A DNA stretch of 64,000 nucleotides from DATFVJ01 sp963851085 (GCA_963851085.1 CAWKNX010000010.1:62001-126000); one strand, 5' to 3'. Positions 1 through 11,650 are shown, counted from the stretch's first letter. The notes: generated by a model from the sequence alone, not told the origin. Numbers and translations are program-made.

Positions 1-1591
<1,591 letters not shown>

Positions 1592-1605
<14 letters not shown>

Positions 1606-2359
1606 GGTCGTGCTCCGGCAGGTCCTCCATCTGCGCCATCGAGCGTTGCGCCGGTTTTCGCAGGTAGACGACGAGGCTCTTGCCGAGTACCGGGTTCAGC
1701 GCCCGTTCCGCGGCCCGGGTCAGCGCCGGCTGCTTCATGATGTCCCAGACCAGTAGCCGGTGATAGGCGCGTGCCATCGGGTGGGCATCGTTGTGCACGC
1801 CTACGGCGCATTTCAGCCACCAGTAGGGTGAGTGCAGGCCGTGCGCGTGGTGATGCGCGGCGACGGCGAGGCCCGCGCGCTTCAGCTTGGCCTCGAGTTC
1901 AACCCTGGTGTAGATGCGGACATGTCCGCCTGGCGTGTTGTGGTAGTCCTCCGACAGCGCCCAGCAGATCCGCTCGGGCAGCCAGCTTGGCACGGTAACC
2001 GCGGCCTGGCCGCCGGGCCTCAGCACCCTGGCCAGCTCGTTCATGGCCCGCTGATCGTCGAGGATGTGCTCGAGCACTTCCGCGGCGATCACCCGGTCGA
2101 ACGAGCCGTCCGCGAACGGCATCGCGGTGGCATCGCCGACGGCGGTACGGGCGTCGGCGTCGGCGGGTGCCTCCCCGGCCGTCCGCATGGCGGCGAACAT
2201 CGTGGCGACCTCACCAAGCTCGTCGGCGTTCATGTCCAGTGCCACCACGTCGGCGCCGCGCCTGTATACCTCGAAGGCATGCCGTCCCGCGCCACAGCCG
2301 AGGTCGAGCACGCGGTCACCTGGACCGACGGGAAGCCGGCCGAAATCAACGGTCAGCAG
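1592..2359 (-). CDS. Class I SAM-dependent methyltransferase (UbiE-like), probable CTG start
   Basis: The core holds motif I (VLDLGCGAGRHAFE), the acidic loop (VALDMNADEL), and the post-motif stretch (FDRVIAAEVLEHI) of Methyltransf_11 enzymes. The frame is open upstream to a GTG at 2518, but that extension is Arg/Pro-rich shadow sequence inside the glycosyltransferase gene. A perfect AAAGGAG ribosome site lies 6 bases before two consecutive CTG codons (2359 and 2356), which begin the natural sequence LLTVDFGRLP. No ATG, GTG or TTG lies at the domain start; the nearest in-frame ATG is at 2422. I therefore place the start at CTG 2359 (255 residues), which gives a 14-bp overlap with the upstream gene, identical to the overlap with the downstream gene. 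The substrate is unknown, probably a sugar or lipid intermediate of this locus. Confidence 0.72.
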
Positions 2360-3656
2360 GACCTGCTCCTTTCGTCGCGCCCCACGTCGCGGCCGCGGCG
2401 CGGCGAGCGCTTGCGCTCGCATGCCGTTCGATGGCCGCCGCGTACCTGCTCTGCGTGGCCTTGGCCACCGCGGGCCACGCATAACGTTCCTGGACCCGGC
2501 GCCAGGCGGCCTCGCCAAGCCGCTCCCGCTGCTGTGGTGAGTCGTGCAGCGCGCGGAGGGCGGCCGCGAGCGCCTCGGCGTCGCCGGGCGGCACCTGAAT
2601 GGCGGCGTCCCCCACCACCTCGGGGAGAGCGCCGGTGCGGCTCACGACCAGGGGGGTGCCCGAGGCCATATGCTCAACGGCCGGCAGTGAGAATCCCTCA
2701 TACAGCGAGGGCACGACCGCGATCTCAGCGCTCGCGAGCAGTTCGGCGAGCTGATCGTCGCTGATCCCGTGCACGAATCGCACCCGGTCGCCGAGCGCGA
2801 GTTCGCCGACCAGTCGCTCCGTGGGGCCGCCGGGCGTGGGCTTGCTGACCACGGTCAGCCGCACGTCGCGTTCCGTGGCGAGCTTGGCGACGGCATGCAG
2901 CAGCACGGCGACGCCCTTCATCGGGGAGTCCGCGCTGGCTACGGCGACGATCTGGCCCGGCGTCCTCGGCGCGGCGCGCGGATGGAACAAGCGTGTGTCC
3001 ACGCCGAGCGGGATGACGTGGACACGGTCGTCCGGCACCTTGAAGTCGGCGCAGATGTCGCGGCGCGAGGACTCGGACACGGTGAGAATGTCTCCGACCC
3101 TGCGGGCGACGCGGGACTGCATGCGCACGAAACCGTACCAACGCCATTTGGACAGCCTCGACAGGCCGCGTGCGGCCCGCAGCTCGATCCTCCTGTCGAC
3201 GCTGATCGGGTGATGGATGCTCGTCACCAGGGGCAGGCCGAGCCGGTTGATGCCGAGCATCCCGTAGCCCAGCACCTGGTTGTCGTGGACGATGTCGAAT
3301 GCGCCGCGGCGCCTGCGCAGCTCGCGCAGCGCCCGCAGGCTGAACGTCAGCGGCTCGGGAAAGGCGGCCGTCCACATGGATGTGACCTCGAGCACGTCGA
3401 TCCAGTCGCGGTACTCGCGCAGGTGCGGCATGCGGAACGGGTCGTCGTCGCGGTAGAGGTCGAGGCTGGGCAGGTGCCGCAGCGTGGGCCCCGGCTCGAG
3501 TTCTGGATAGGGCTGGCCGGACAGAACCTCCACCTGATGGCCGAGCGCGGCAAGCTCGCGGCTGAGGTGGCGAAGGTAGATTCCCTGACCGCCGCAGTGC
3601 GGTTTACTCCGGTAGGAAAGCAGCGCGACCCGCAGTGGGCGGTCCATGGTGGTCAC
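2346..3656 (-). CDS. Glycosyltransferase family 4 (GT-B fold)
   Basis: 436 residues with the two Rossmann domains of GT-B enzymes. The N-terminal acceptor domain carries GGQGIYLRHLSRELAALGH. The C-terminal donor domain carries SADSPMKGV and the retaining-GT4 signature YEGFSLPAVEHMASGTP with its E-x7-E glutamates. It should transfer a nucleotide-activated sugar (often GDP-mannose in this family) to a lipid or glycan acceptor at the cytoplasmic face of the membrane. The GTG start at 3656 follows GGAGGAG by 8 bases. It is first in a three-gene operon, and a GDP-mannose 4,6-dehydratase is divergent to it, which fits a GDP-deoxyhexose donor. The Arg/Ala-rich C-terminus overlaps the next gene's start by 14 bp. 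Confidence 0.88.
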   Translation of the reverse strand: MTTMDRPLRVALLSYRSKPHCGGQGIYLRHLSRELAALGHQVEVLSGQPYPELEPGPTLRHLPSLDLYRDDDPFRMPHLREYRDWIDVLEVTSMWTAAFPEPLTFSLRALRELRRRRGAFDIVHDNQVLGYGMLGINRLGLPLVTSIHHPISVDRRIELRAARGLSRLSKWRWYGFVRMQSRVARRVGDILTVSESSRRDICADFKVPDDRVHVIPLGVDTRLFHPRAAPRTPGQIVAVASADSPMKGVAVLLHAVAKLATERDVRLTVVSKPTPGGPTERLVGELALGDRVRFVHGISDDQLAELLASAEIAVVPSLYEGFSLPAVEHMASGTPLVVSRTGALPEVVGDAAIQVPPGDAEALAAALRALHDSPQQRERLGEAAWRRVQERYAWPAVAKATQSRYAAAIERHASASARRAAAATWGATKGAGPADR

Positions 3657-4151
3657 GCGTCACGCTCCTCCTGCGCCCTCGCTGATTCCGCGCGGCTCCG
3701 TAGGGAGCGGCAGCAGCGGGGCGCCGCGACAGAGCACGGGGTATGAAAGACGGTCCTAGCCAGCGAACCTTACCACCGAGTACCTCACGTTACGTTATGC
3801 ACCAGTTGTTCCGCGCGGCACAATTGCGCCGGGCCATGTCGTGCCGTGGTGCGTACTGACGATAAGAATAGAACAGGTTCCATTCTTACTGAGGCTCATC
3901 AAGAATCCTTGTTCACAAGGTCTCAAGCCAGAGGAACGTGTTGCAGGCAGCTCGGCGTAGCCGGGTCGGCGCTGCCACCGCCCGAGCTGCGCGGGGTGTA
4001 CTTTGGGCCCACTTGGAGTGATGTCTTGCCATGGCGGGCCAGGTCCGGGCACGGCGTTCGCTCCTGCGGCGACGGCGCTGGCCCGGGGCCCTTGCGGGTG
4101 CACCGCCGGGAGAGGCCACCCGCCCGCTGAAGCGAGATCGAGGAGGCACCG
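3657..4151. other. Divergent promoter region between the GT4 operon and gmd
   Basis: About 495 bp without a convincing gene. The segment at about 3760-3930 is noticeably richer in A/T than its surroundings and should hold the back-to-back promoters. Open frames on both strands here have no codon-position GC bias and no recognisable domain. No confident -35/-10 pair was assigned. Confidence 0.5.
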
Positions 4152-5183
4152 GTGAGCAGGCGCGCGCTAATCACGGGGATCACCGGGCAGGACGGCTCGT
4201 ATCTCGCCGAGCACCTGCTTGCGGAAGGCTACGAGGTCTGGGGGCTTGTACGGGGGCAGTCCAATCCCCGGGTGCCCAGGGTCCGCCAGCTGCTGCGTGA
4301 CGTCCGCCTCGTCAGCGGCGATCTGCTTGACCAGGGCAGCCTGATCTCCGCGGTGGAACAGGTCCAGCCGGACGAGGTCTACAACCTGGGCGCGATCTCC
4401 TACGTGCCGATGTCGTGGCAGCAGGCAGAGCTCACCGCTGAGGTCACCGGCATGGGCGTGCTGCGGATGCTGGAGGCGATCCGCGTCTACAGCGGCGTCT
4501 CCGCGTCGCGGCCCGCGCCGCGCGGGCAGATCAGGTTCTACCAGGCGTCATCTTCGGAGATGTTCGGCAAGGTGCGCGAGTCACCGCAGAACGAGGGGAC
4601 ACCGTTTCACCCTCGCAGCCCGTACGGGGTGGCCAAGGCGTACGGCCATTTCCTCACGCAGAACTACCGTGAGTCATACGGCATGTACGCCGTCTCCGGC
4701 ATCCTGTTCAACCACGAGTCTCCGCGCCGCGGCGCGGAGTTTGTGACCCGCAAGGTATCGCTCGGCGCGGCCAGGATAAAGCTAGGCATGGAGAAGGAAT
4801 TGCGGTTGGGCAATCTGACCGCGCGACGGGACTGGGGCTTCGCAGGGGACTACGTCCAGGCGATGCACCTGATGCTCGGGCAGGAGGAACCCGAGGACTA
4901 CGTGGTGGGCACCGGCATGACGCACTCGGTGCAGGAACTGGTGCAGCTTGCGTTCGACGCCGCCGGGCTTGATTGGCGCGAGCATGTGGACTCCGATCCG
5001 GCTCTCATCAGGCCAGCCGAGGTCGATGTGCTCTGCGCCGACCCGTCGAAAGCGCGCGGCCAGCTCGGCTGGGAGCCGAAGATCCAGTTCGCCGAACTCG
5101 TCGGCATGATGGTCGAGTCCGACTTGGAACTGCTCTCCTCCGGCGGCCAGGCAGACGCGTCATGGGGCTCAGGTCCCTGGTGA
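4152..5183 (+). CDS. gmd: GDP-mannose 4,6-dehydratase
   Basis: 343 residues of an extended SDR enzyme that converts GDP-mannose to GDP-4-keto-6-deoxymannose, the precursor of GDP-fucose, GDP-rhamnose and related sugars. Visible motifs are the NAD(P) glycine motif TGITGQDGSYLAE at the N-terminus, the SSSEMFG active-site segment, the catalytic YGVAKAYGH (Tyr-x3-Lys), and the family signatures NHESPRRG and RRDWGFAGDYV. Length is usual for the family. The GTG start at 4152 is preceded by GAGGAGG with a 5-base spacer. No 4-keto-reductase follows, so the final sugar must be made elsewhere. It is divergent from the GT4 gene and probably supplies its donor pathway. Confidence 0.93.
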   Translation: MSRRALITGITGQDGSYLAEHLLAEGYEVWGLVRGQSNPRVPRVRQLLRDVRLVSGDLLDQGSLISAVEQVQPDEVYNLGAISYVPMSWQQAELTAEVTGMGVLRMLEAIRVYSGVSASRPAPRGQIRFYQASSSEMFGKVRESPQNEGTPFHPRSPYGVAKAYGHFLTQNYRESYGMYAVSGILFNHESPRRGAEFVTRKVSLGAARIKLGMEKELRLGNLTARRDWGFAGDYVQAMHLMLGQEEPEDYVVGTGMTHSVQELVQLAFDAAGLDWREHVDSDPALIRPAEVDVLCADPSKARGQLGWEPKIQFAELVGMMVESDLELLSSGGQADASWGSGPW

Positions 5184-5373
5184 CCCTGAGCGGGGTCGGT
5201 GGCCAGAATCTGCGGCAGCGGTGGCAAGAGCCGACCCGGGCCTGCGCCCGCCGCCGGCGCACGCCGGCGCCGGAAAACGCCCCTTGATCGTTAGCCGCGA
5301 CCTGGAGGGGGCCGGGTCCGCGGCGGACTTGGCACGAGACCGGCCGCGATACCGCACGGTGACAAGCGTGGGG

Positions 5374-6525
5374 CTAGGCGGAGCCCGATCCCGTCGACTC
5401 GAGGTACGCGTCGAGGACCATGTAGCGCAGCGGGTCGGAGCCTGGCAGCAGCCGGACGAGCCCGCGTGATTCGAGCAGCCGCAGGTGGGCGGCGGCTTCG
5501 CCGGCCGCGAGCCGGCGGAGCATCGGACGCATGCCCGCCCAGGACACGTTCCACCGCATCCTGGACGCTACCTCCCACAGCGTTACGGAACGGCTGTCGC
5601 TGCCCGCTGTGCCGTCTGGCGCTGCGGAGCCCCCGCCTGTGTCCCCCGGCCCGGCCGCCAGGATCGCCGTGACCTCGGCGAGCCGTTCCTCATGGTGGGC
5701 GGCGATCGCGGCGATGCGGGCGCCGACGTCGGTGAACTTGTGCTCGTGGGCGGGCAGTGCCTCCGCAGCGCCGAGCGCGGCGACCCGAGCGAGCGAGTCG
5801 AGGAAATCAGCCAGCGGGTTCGCGTCCGCCTCCTCGAAGGCGTAAAGACCGATGTTGGGCGTGATCTTGGGCAGCACGTGATCGCCCGTGAACAGCCGGC
5901 CGGAGTCCTCCAGGTGAAGGCATACGTGGCCAGGCGAGTGGCCTGGCGTATGGATCACCCGGAGCTTGCGGCCAGGAAGGTCGGCCAGGTCGCCGTCGGC
6001 GAGTTCGCGATCGGGAATCGCGGGCGGGTCGATGCGACGTTCCGACATCTTCGCCTGGCCGATCTCGGCATCGCTGGCACCGGCCCGCCGCAGCGCGGCG
6101 ACTTCCCAGTCCCTGAAGCTGCCCTGGCGGACCTCGTGGCGGAATCTGCGGATCACCTCAATATCGGCGGCATGCATCGCGATCCAGGCGCCGGATGCCT
6201 CGCGGACCCGTCCAGCGAGGCCGGCGTGATCGGGATGATGGTGGGTGACGATCACACCGTAGACGTCGGCGACATCGAGCCCGAACGCGGCGAGACCGCT
6301 CGAGAGCGCGGCCCACGACTCAGCGTGCTGCCAGCCAGCGTCGATCAGCACCGGGCCGCTCGGGCTTTCCAGCGCGTAAACGAGGGTGTACCCGAGTGGA
6401 TTGCCCGGAATGGGGACTGGCACGCTCCACAGGCCGCTGCCGAGATCTTCAGGTGTGGGTCGGGCTCGCACGCTGCTCCTTACCTGCGCCGCCGGTCTGA
6501 GGTGGCCCGCCATGCCCACCGCCAT
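5374..6525 (-). CDS. MBL-fold metallo-hydrolase with C-terminal helical domain
   Basis: 383 residues. The metallo-beta-lactamase core has the HxHxDH metal motif (THHHPDHAG, about residue 95), a second metal-binding segment HTPGHSPGH, and TGDHVLPK with the bridging aspartate. The C-terminal ~90 residues form a winged-helix-like domain (ALPAHEHKF onward, then a region ending LLPGSDPLRY), as in the LACTB2/BLACT subgroup. The substrate is unknown; family members hydrolyse thioesters, lactones or nucleic acids. A Gly/Ser/Asp-rich insert separates core and C-terminal domain. The gene stands alone between gmd and the steroid cluster. 190 bp of GC-rich sequence with no evident feature separates it from gmd. 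Confidence 0.85.
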   Translation of the reverse strand: MAVGMAGHLRPAAQVRSSVRARPTPEDLGSGLWSVPVPIPGNPLGYTLVYALESPSGPVLIDAGWQHAESWAALSSGLAAFGLDVADVYGVIVTHHHPDHAGLAGRVREASGAWIAMHAADIEVIRRFRHEVRQGSFRDWEVAALRRAGASDAEIGQAKMSERRIDPPAIPDRELADGDLADLPGRKLRVIHTPGHSPGHVCLHLEDSGRLFTGDHVLPKITPNIGLYAFEEADANPLADFLDSLARVAALGAAEALPAHEHKFTDVGARIAAIAAHHEERLAEVTAILAAGPGDTGGGSAAPDGTAGSDSRSVTLWEVASRMRWNVSWAGMRPMLRRLAAGEAAAHLRLLESRGLVRLLPGSDPLRYMVLDAYLESTGSGSA

Positions 6526-6672
6526 CTCGCGCGCTGCATCGCGGTCGGATACCTCAACTAGCTGCGCAGAAACCGCATTCCACGTTATCGAACGCCATTC
6601 GGCCCCGGTCCGAGGTGTGTCCTGGCTGACGTTCTCGCCGTGCTCACGCCGACGCGCCCGGGCAGTGCGGGG

Positions 6673-8120
<1,448 letters not shown>

Positions 8121-8164
8121 GCGCACGCTGGCCGCCTCGCCCTGTTGGCTACGCTCCCGGAAAT

Positions 8165-8178
8165 TGTAACGTGTTCTA
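8165..8178. promoter_or_regulatory. KstR-type operator (TNNAACNNGTTNNA)
   Basis: TGTAACGTGTTCTA is an exact match to the published KstR consensus TNNAACNNGTTNNA, in a locally A/T-rich stretch. It lies upstream of the fadA5-like gene and next to a KstR-like repressor gene, so steroid-CoA-responsive repression of fadA5 is the natural reading. Confidence 0.7.
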
Positions 8179-8820
8179 ATTTGTATCTGCTAGGCAAGAC
8201 CGCTGCCGGGCTGGCTCAGGAACCACACAGCACCCGCCAGCCCCGACACTGGCCGTCGCATCCGCGACGCCGCACGACCGGCCCCGGAAAGGGGCCGCGC
8301 TGCGGGTGGATCGCGGCGGCGTGCAACGCCGCGGCGCCGCGTCAGAACCCGTCCGGCGGGCACGGCGCTGGCCTTGCACGCCGCTATGCCGGCCAACGTG
8401 CCGTCGATCATGGATCTACCCCGCAGGCTGGTTACGCATGGGGTTAACGATGCTGGTGGGTACCGGGATATACGCGGAATCGGCGCGCGGGCCACCTGAG
8501 GCCCAAGAGCCTGCCAGCCGCTGTCAACCGACTGCGCCACCTGGCGGTCGTATCAGTGCGCGATGTCCGCTCATCCTAAGTGGTCGGCACAACCTGATTG
8601 CTTGTCGGCCGCTCGCGGCGGTATTGCTGTGGCGCGGGCGTGGGTATGACGCCGACGCGCACGGACCACGCGGCATCGCAAAGCTGAGCCTGCCCGGCTC
8701 GTGGCGCTCGGGCCCCGGGCCGGCTCGAAGCGCGGTGGCGTCACTTCCGGGGCGGAGTGGCGCCACCGTGCTGTTACCTGACCGGGGCGGTGTGATCCGA
8801 GCGGTGTGATCGGGGCGGAC
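8179..8820. other. Apparently non-coding stretch between fadA5 and kstR
   Basis: About 640 bp with no recognisable gene. Open frames on both strands lack domains, ribosome sites and third-position GC bias. A direct repeat of GCGGTGTGATC occurs at about 8787-8815. It may be decayed sequence. Confidence 0.45.
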
Positions 8821-8906
8821 CCTGAACCGGCTGCTCGGAACCGACTGTCCTGAACCGACCTGCCCGGAACCGACCTGCCCGGAACCCGACTGCCCGGAAC
8901 CGGCGG
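8821..8906. repeat. Degenerate 14-15 bp tandem repeats abutting the kstR stop codon
   Basis: GAACCG-type units recur at about 8824, 8838, 8852, 8867, 8882 and 8897, with a consensus near GGAACCGACCTGCCC. The array ends 1 bp before the kstR stop codon. It resembles the GGAACACTGTGGTTCCC array on the other side of kstR, since both are built on a GGAAC core. Confidence 0.85.
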
Positions 8907-8907
8907 C

Positions 8908-9513
8908 TCAGAAGTCGTGCAGCAACCGGTCGGCGGTGAGTTCGAGCAACTGCTGCACCTGGTCCACCGTGCGCCGGCCCTTGAGGATTTCAAGCAGTTC
9001 GGCGACCCAGACGTTGGCGAGCGAGTTGCACAGTGACCACTCGAGGGCCTGCCGGGCGGCTGGCCCGTCACCCTTACTGGATACCCGCAGCAGCAGGTCG
9101 GTGACGCGGTCACCGAAGTCGGTCTGCACATTCGACATGATCAGGGAGCGGACCAGGGCGTCGGCGAGTTCGGGCTCACGCATCAGCCCGCGGGTCGCCC
9201 GCATCAGTACGTCCACGGCCCGGCGCGCGGGTGCGGCGGCGCGCGGCGGACGCCGCTGAATGCTCGTCTCCAGTAGGTCGATCTCCTCGGCGACGACCGC
9301 GACGACCAGGTCCATTTTGGATGGGAAGTAGCGGTACAGGGTGCCGAGCGCGACGCCCGCGCGTTCCGCCACCGTGCGCATCTGCATCGCCTCGACGCCG
9401 CCACGGGACGCGAGCGCCGCCGCGGCCTGCACGATCCGCTTCCGGCGCTGGTGCTGGCTACGGGATCGGGTAGACGCTGCCGGCGCTGCCGGACCCGTCT
9501 GTTCGGCGGTCAA
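8908..9513 (-). CDS. kstR: TetR-family transcriptional repressor, KstR-like
   Basis: An N-terminal TetR HTH (RRKRIVQAAAALASRGG, then MQMRTVAERAGVALGTLYRYFPSK) is followed by a helical ligand-binding domain. The HTH and the RRKRI lead-in strongly recall KstR, which represses cholesterol catabolism genes and is released by steroid-CoA intermediates. The frame is open to a GTG at 9543 (211 residues), but that codon lies inside a KstR-like operator core and has no ribosome site. A TTG at 9513 is preceded by AGAGGGGG with a 6-base spacer, so I favour TTG (201 residues). The promoter-side space carries two KstR-like sites, implying autoregulation and control of the divergent chs operon. The alternative is another TetR regulator of lipid metabolism. 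Confidence 0.8.
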   Translation of the reverse strand: MTAEQTGPAAPAASTRSRSQHQRRKRIVQAAAALASRGGVEAMQMRTVAERAGVALGTLYRYFPSKMDLVVAVVAEEIDLLETSIQRRPPRAAAPARRAVDVLMRATRGLMREPELADALVRSLIMSNVQTDFGDRVTDLLLRVSSKGDGPAARQALEWSLCNSLANVWVAELLEILKGRRTVDQVQQLLELTADRLLHDF

Positions 9514-9535
9514 GGCGGACCCCCTCTGCTCACGT

Positions 9536-9549
9536 GAGAACACGTTATC
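9536..9549. promoter_or_regulatory. KstR-like operator at the kstR start (autoregulation)
   Basis: The core AAC-AC-GTT (9539-9546) with flanks AGAACACGTTAT matches the KstR core; only the two outermost consensus bases differ. It overlaps the upstream GTG candidate of kstR, which argues for the downstream TTG start. Confidence 0.5.
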
Positions 9550-9563
9550 TGACCATCGGTCAG
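9549..9563. promoter_or_regulatory. Perfect 6-bp-arm palindrome CTGACC-ATC-GGTCAG
   Basis: This inverted repeat directly adjoins the KstR-like core. It is typical in size for a TetR-family operator but differs from the KstR consensus. It could bind a second regulator or be part of an extended site. Confidence 0.45.
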
Positions 9564-9657
9564 TTACCTTCTCACGAGGTCTGTGTTTCGAACAGGCTAC
9601 GTAACACGCAGGGCGGCGTCACCAATCGCATCGATGGACCAGGCTACCCACACGTAT

Positions 9658-9671
9658 TAGAATCGGTTCTA
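9658..9671. promoter_or_regulatory. KstR-like operator upstream of the chs operon
   Basis: TAGAATCGGTTCTA differs from TNNAACNNGTTNNA at one core base (AAT for AAC) and has symmetrical TAGAA/TTCTA ends. It is about 135 bp before the first gene of the chs operon and probably controls it. Confidence 0.55.
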
Positions 9672-9716
9672 GTTTCCGGAACGGCGCGCGCTGTTGTGCC
9701 GCAATACGGTGGTGCA

Positions 9717-9790
9717 GGAACACTGTGGTCCCGGAACACTGTGGTTCCCGGAACACTGTGGTTCCCGGAACACTGTGGTCCCGGAACACC
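9717..9790. repeat. 16-17 bp tandem repeats of a dyad-symmetric unit
   Basis: Units GGAACACTGTGG(T)TCCC begin at 9717, 9733, 9750 and 9767, with a partial fifth unit at 9783. Each unit is an imperfect inverted repeat (GGAAC...GTTCC). The array lies between the KstR-like site and the start of the truncated fadD gene, at the place where the missing N-terminal part of that gene would be expected. Confidence 0.92.
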
Positions 9791-9806
9791 GCGGGCAGGA
9801 GGGTGC

Positions 9807-10388
9807 ATGACCGGACAGGGCGGCTACGCCGTCCGCGGTGCGCACGTGCCTGGCAAGGCAGGTTCGCCAACCCGGCCGGGCGCGTTCTACACCGGGGACC
9901 TGGCCTACGCTGACGCGGATGGCTTCGTGTACTTCGCCGGGCGACCGGCACAGCGGATCCGGGTAGATGGCGAGAATATCTCCGCCGCGGCGGTCGAGGA
10001 CGTGCTCCGCCTGTTCCCTGCCGCAGCGGAGGCTGCGGTCTATCCGGTGCCTGACCCCACGGCAGGTGACCAGGTGATGGCAGCGCTGGTGAGGCGGGAC
10101 GCGGCGGAGTTTCGCCCGGAGTCGTTCGGGATATTCCTGAGCCGCAGGCCGGACATCGGCGCCAGGCAACTGCCCCGGTTCGTGCGGATCACCGGGGCAC
10201 TCCCGCAAACGGCGACCAACAAGGTACTCAAGCGCGAACTCGTGGCGCAGGCCTGGTTCACGGCCGACCCGGTCTGGTACCGGCCCGGCAAGCCGCCGGG
10301 CTACCGTCTTCTCACCGACCGCGACACCCCCGAGATCCGCGCGGAATTTCACCGCAGCGGCCGTCTTTACCTGCTGGAGCAGAGCTGA
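9807..10388 (+). CDS. C-terminal fragment of a fatty acyl/steroid acyl-CoA synthetase (FadD17-like)
   Basis: Only 193 residues against ~500-550 for a FadD enzyme. Present are the hinge region (FYTGDLAYADADGFVYFAGR), the RVDGENISAA segment and the terminal lysine motif LPQTATNKVLKRELVAQ of the C-terminal ACS subdomain. The P-loop and the whole adenylate-forming N-terminal domain are missing, so it cannot activate acids alone. It nevertheless has its own ATG with an AGGAGGG ribosome site and is coupled to the next gene by TGATG, so it is probably translated. The closest recalled relative is the FadD17 type of steroid clusters. It may be a decaying pseudogene retained for coupling, or a stand-alone lid domain. 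The upstream tandem repeats mark the likely deletion point. Confidence 0.75.
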   Translation: MTGQGGYAVRGAHVPGKAGSPTRPGAFYTGDLAYADADGFVYFAGRPAQRIRVDGENISAAAVEDVLRLFPAAAEAAVYPVPDPTAGDQVMAALVRRDAAEFRPESFGIFLSRRPDIGARQLPRFVRITGALPQTATNKVLKRELVAQAWFTADPVWYRPGKPPGYRLLTDRDTPEIRAEFHRSGRLYLLEQS

Positions 10389-11650
10389 TGGATTTTGAAC
10401 TGGAAGAAAGCCATTCCGACCTGCGCGGCCTTGCCGCCGGGTTGCTCGACCGGATGGCCGAGGTCCGCGGCGGTGCGCTCGGTGACGATATGGCCGGCAG
10501 TGGTGTGGCAAGCGGCGGTGTGGCAAGCGGCGGTGTGGCAAGCGGCGGTGTGGCAAGCGGCGGTGTGGCAAGCGGCACTGCGCAATATGACGTCGCGGCG
10601 TGGAAGGCGATGGCCCAGGCCGGGCTGCTCGACGCCTGCCTGCCGGAGGACTCAGGCGGGCAAGGCCTCGGCACGGTCGGCCTGGCGGTGCTGCTCTGTG
10701 AGGTGGGGGCGCACGTCGCCGAGGTTCCGGCGTTCGCCGCGCTCGCCCTCGGCGCGTTCCCGGTGGCACGGCACGGCACGCCCGGACAGCGGGAGGTGCT
10801 GCGCCCTGTCGCCGACGGCGAACTCCTGCTGACCGCGGCCGTGCGGGAGCCGGGCAACTTCGGCGCGCCACGGACGGTCGCGCGGCGCTCAGGCGATGGG
10901 TACATGCTGGAGGGTGTCAAGATCGCGGTGCCGTTCGCGCAGGAAGCGGCCGTGATTCTCGTCCCCGCCACGGTGCCAGGGGCGGGCACGGGAGTCTTCC
11001 TGGTGCCGACGGGCGCCGGCGGGGTCACCCACCATGTCCATCCCACTGCGACCGGCGAAGCCGCCTCGCGGATCGGCCTCGACGCGGTCTGGGTGGGCCA
11101 GGACGCGCTGCTCGGCGGCCGGGCGGATGGCGTGGCGGCCGCCGATCTGGACCGGCTTGCCGTGGCCGGTGCCGCAGCGACCGTATCCGGCGTGCTGGCC
11201 GGAGCGCTGAAGCTCACCACCGCGCATGTGAAGACCCGGGAGCAGTTCGGCCTGCTGCTCGCGGAGTTCCAGGCGGTCACCATGCAGATCGCGGATGTGT
11301 ACATCGCGGGCCGGGCGCTCGACGCGGCCATGTGGGCCGGGTGCTGGCGGCTTGACGCGGGCGATGAGCCTGCCGCCTCCGGCATCGACGGCAACGACGG
11401 CCTCGACGAGGTGCTCGCGGTCGCAGCCTGGCACGCGGCGGGGCCCGCGCTTCGCGCCCTCTACACCTGCCAGCACCTGCACGGCGGTCTCGGCCTCGAC
11501 GTGACCTACCCGCTGCACCGCTATTTCGCCTGGGGTACGCAGTACGCGCACCTGCTCGGTGGCGAACAGGCGCGGCTCGACATCCTCGGCGGCCTGCTCG
11601 CAGCTTCGCAGCCGGTGAAGGCGCAGCCGCAGCCCGTACAGGCTGGTTAG
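10388..11650 (+). CDS. chsE1: Acyl-CoA dehydrogenase, ChsE1/FadE28-like subunit
   Basis: 420 residues of an acyl-CoA dehydrogenase fold. The C-terminal region QHLHGGLGLDVTYPLHRYF recalls FadE28 (ChsE1), which pairs with FadE29 (ChsE2) as an alpha2beta2 enzyme that dehydrogenates the 3-carbon side chain of steroid-CoA esters. It begins at ATG 10388 overlapping the previous stop (TGATG). The adjacent ChsE2-like gene follows by 12 bp. Residues ~39-63 are five copies of VASGG, encoded by 15-bp DNA repeats and absent from the family pattern. The insert lies in the first helical domain before the conserved LPEDSGGQG segment, so it is probably a tolerated surface loop. Confidence 0.85.
   Translation: MDFELEESHSDLRGLAAGLLDRMAEVRGGALGDDMAGSGVASGGVASGGVASGGVASGGVASGTAQYDVAAWKAMAQAGLLDACLPEDSGGQGLGTVGLAVLLCEVGAHVAEVPAFAALALGAFPVARHGTPGQREVLRPVADGELLLTAAVREPGNFGAPRTVARRSGDGYMLEGVKIAVPFAQEAAVILVPATVPGAGTGVFLVPTGAGGVTHHVHPTATGEAASRIGLDAVWVGQDALLGGRADGVAAADLDRLAVAGAAATVSGVLAGALKLTTAHVKTREQFGLLLAEFQAVTMQIADVYIAGRALDAAMWAGCWRLDAGDEPAASGIDGNDGLDEVLAVAAWHAAGPALRALYTCQHLHGGLGLDVTYPLHRYFAWGTQYAHLLGGEQARLDILGGLLAASQPVKAQPQPVQAG
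10502..10576 (+). repeat. Five in-frame 15-bp tandem repeats inside chsE1
   Basis: Five identical copies of GGTGTGGCAAGCGGC encode V-A-S-G-G repeats. Perfect identity suggests recent slippage expansion, and the 15-bp unit keeps the frame. Confidence 0.97.

Noticed and set aside
8306..8809. A 167-codon + strand frame between fadA5 and kstR
   Set aside because: It has no ribosome site, no domain and no third-position GC bias, with a Pro/Arg-rich composition typical of spurious frames.
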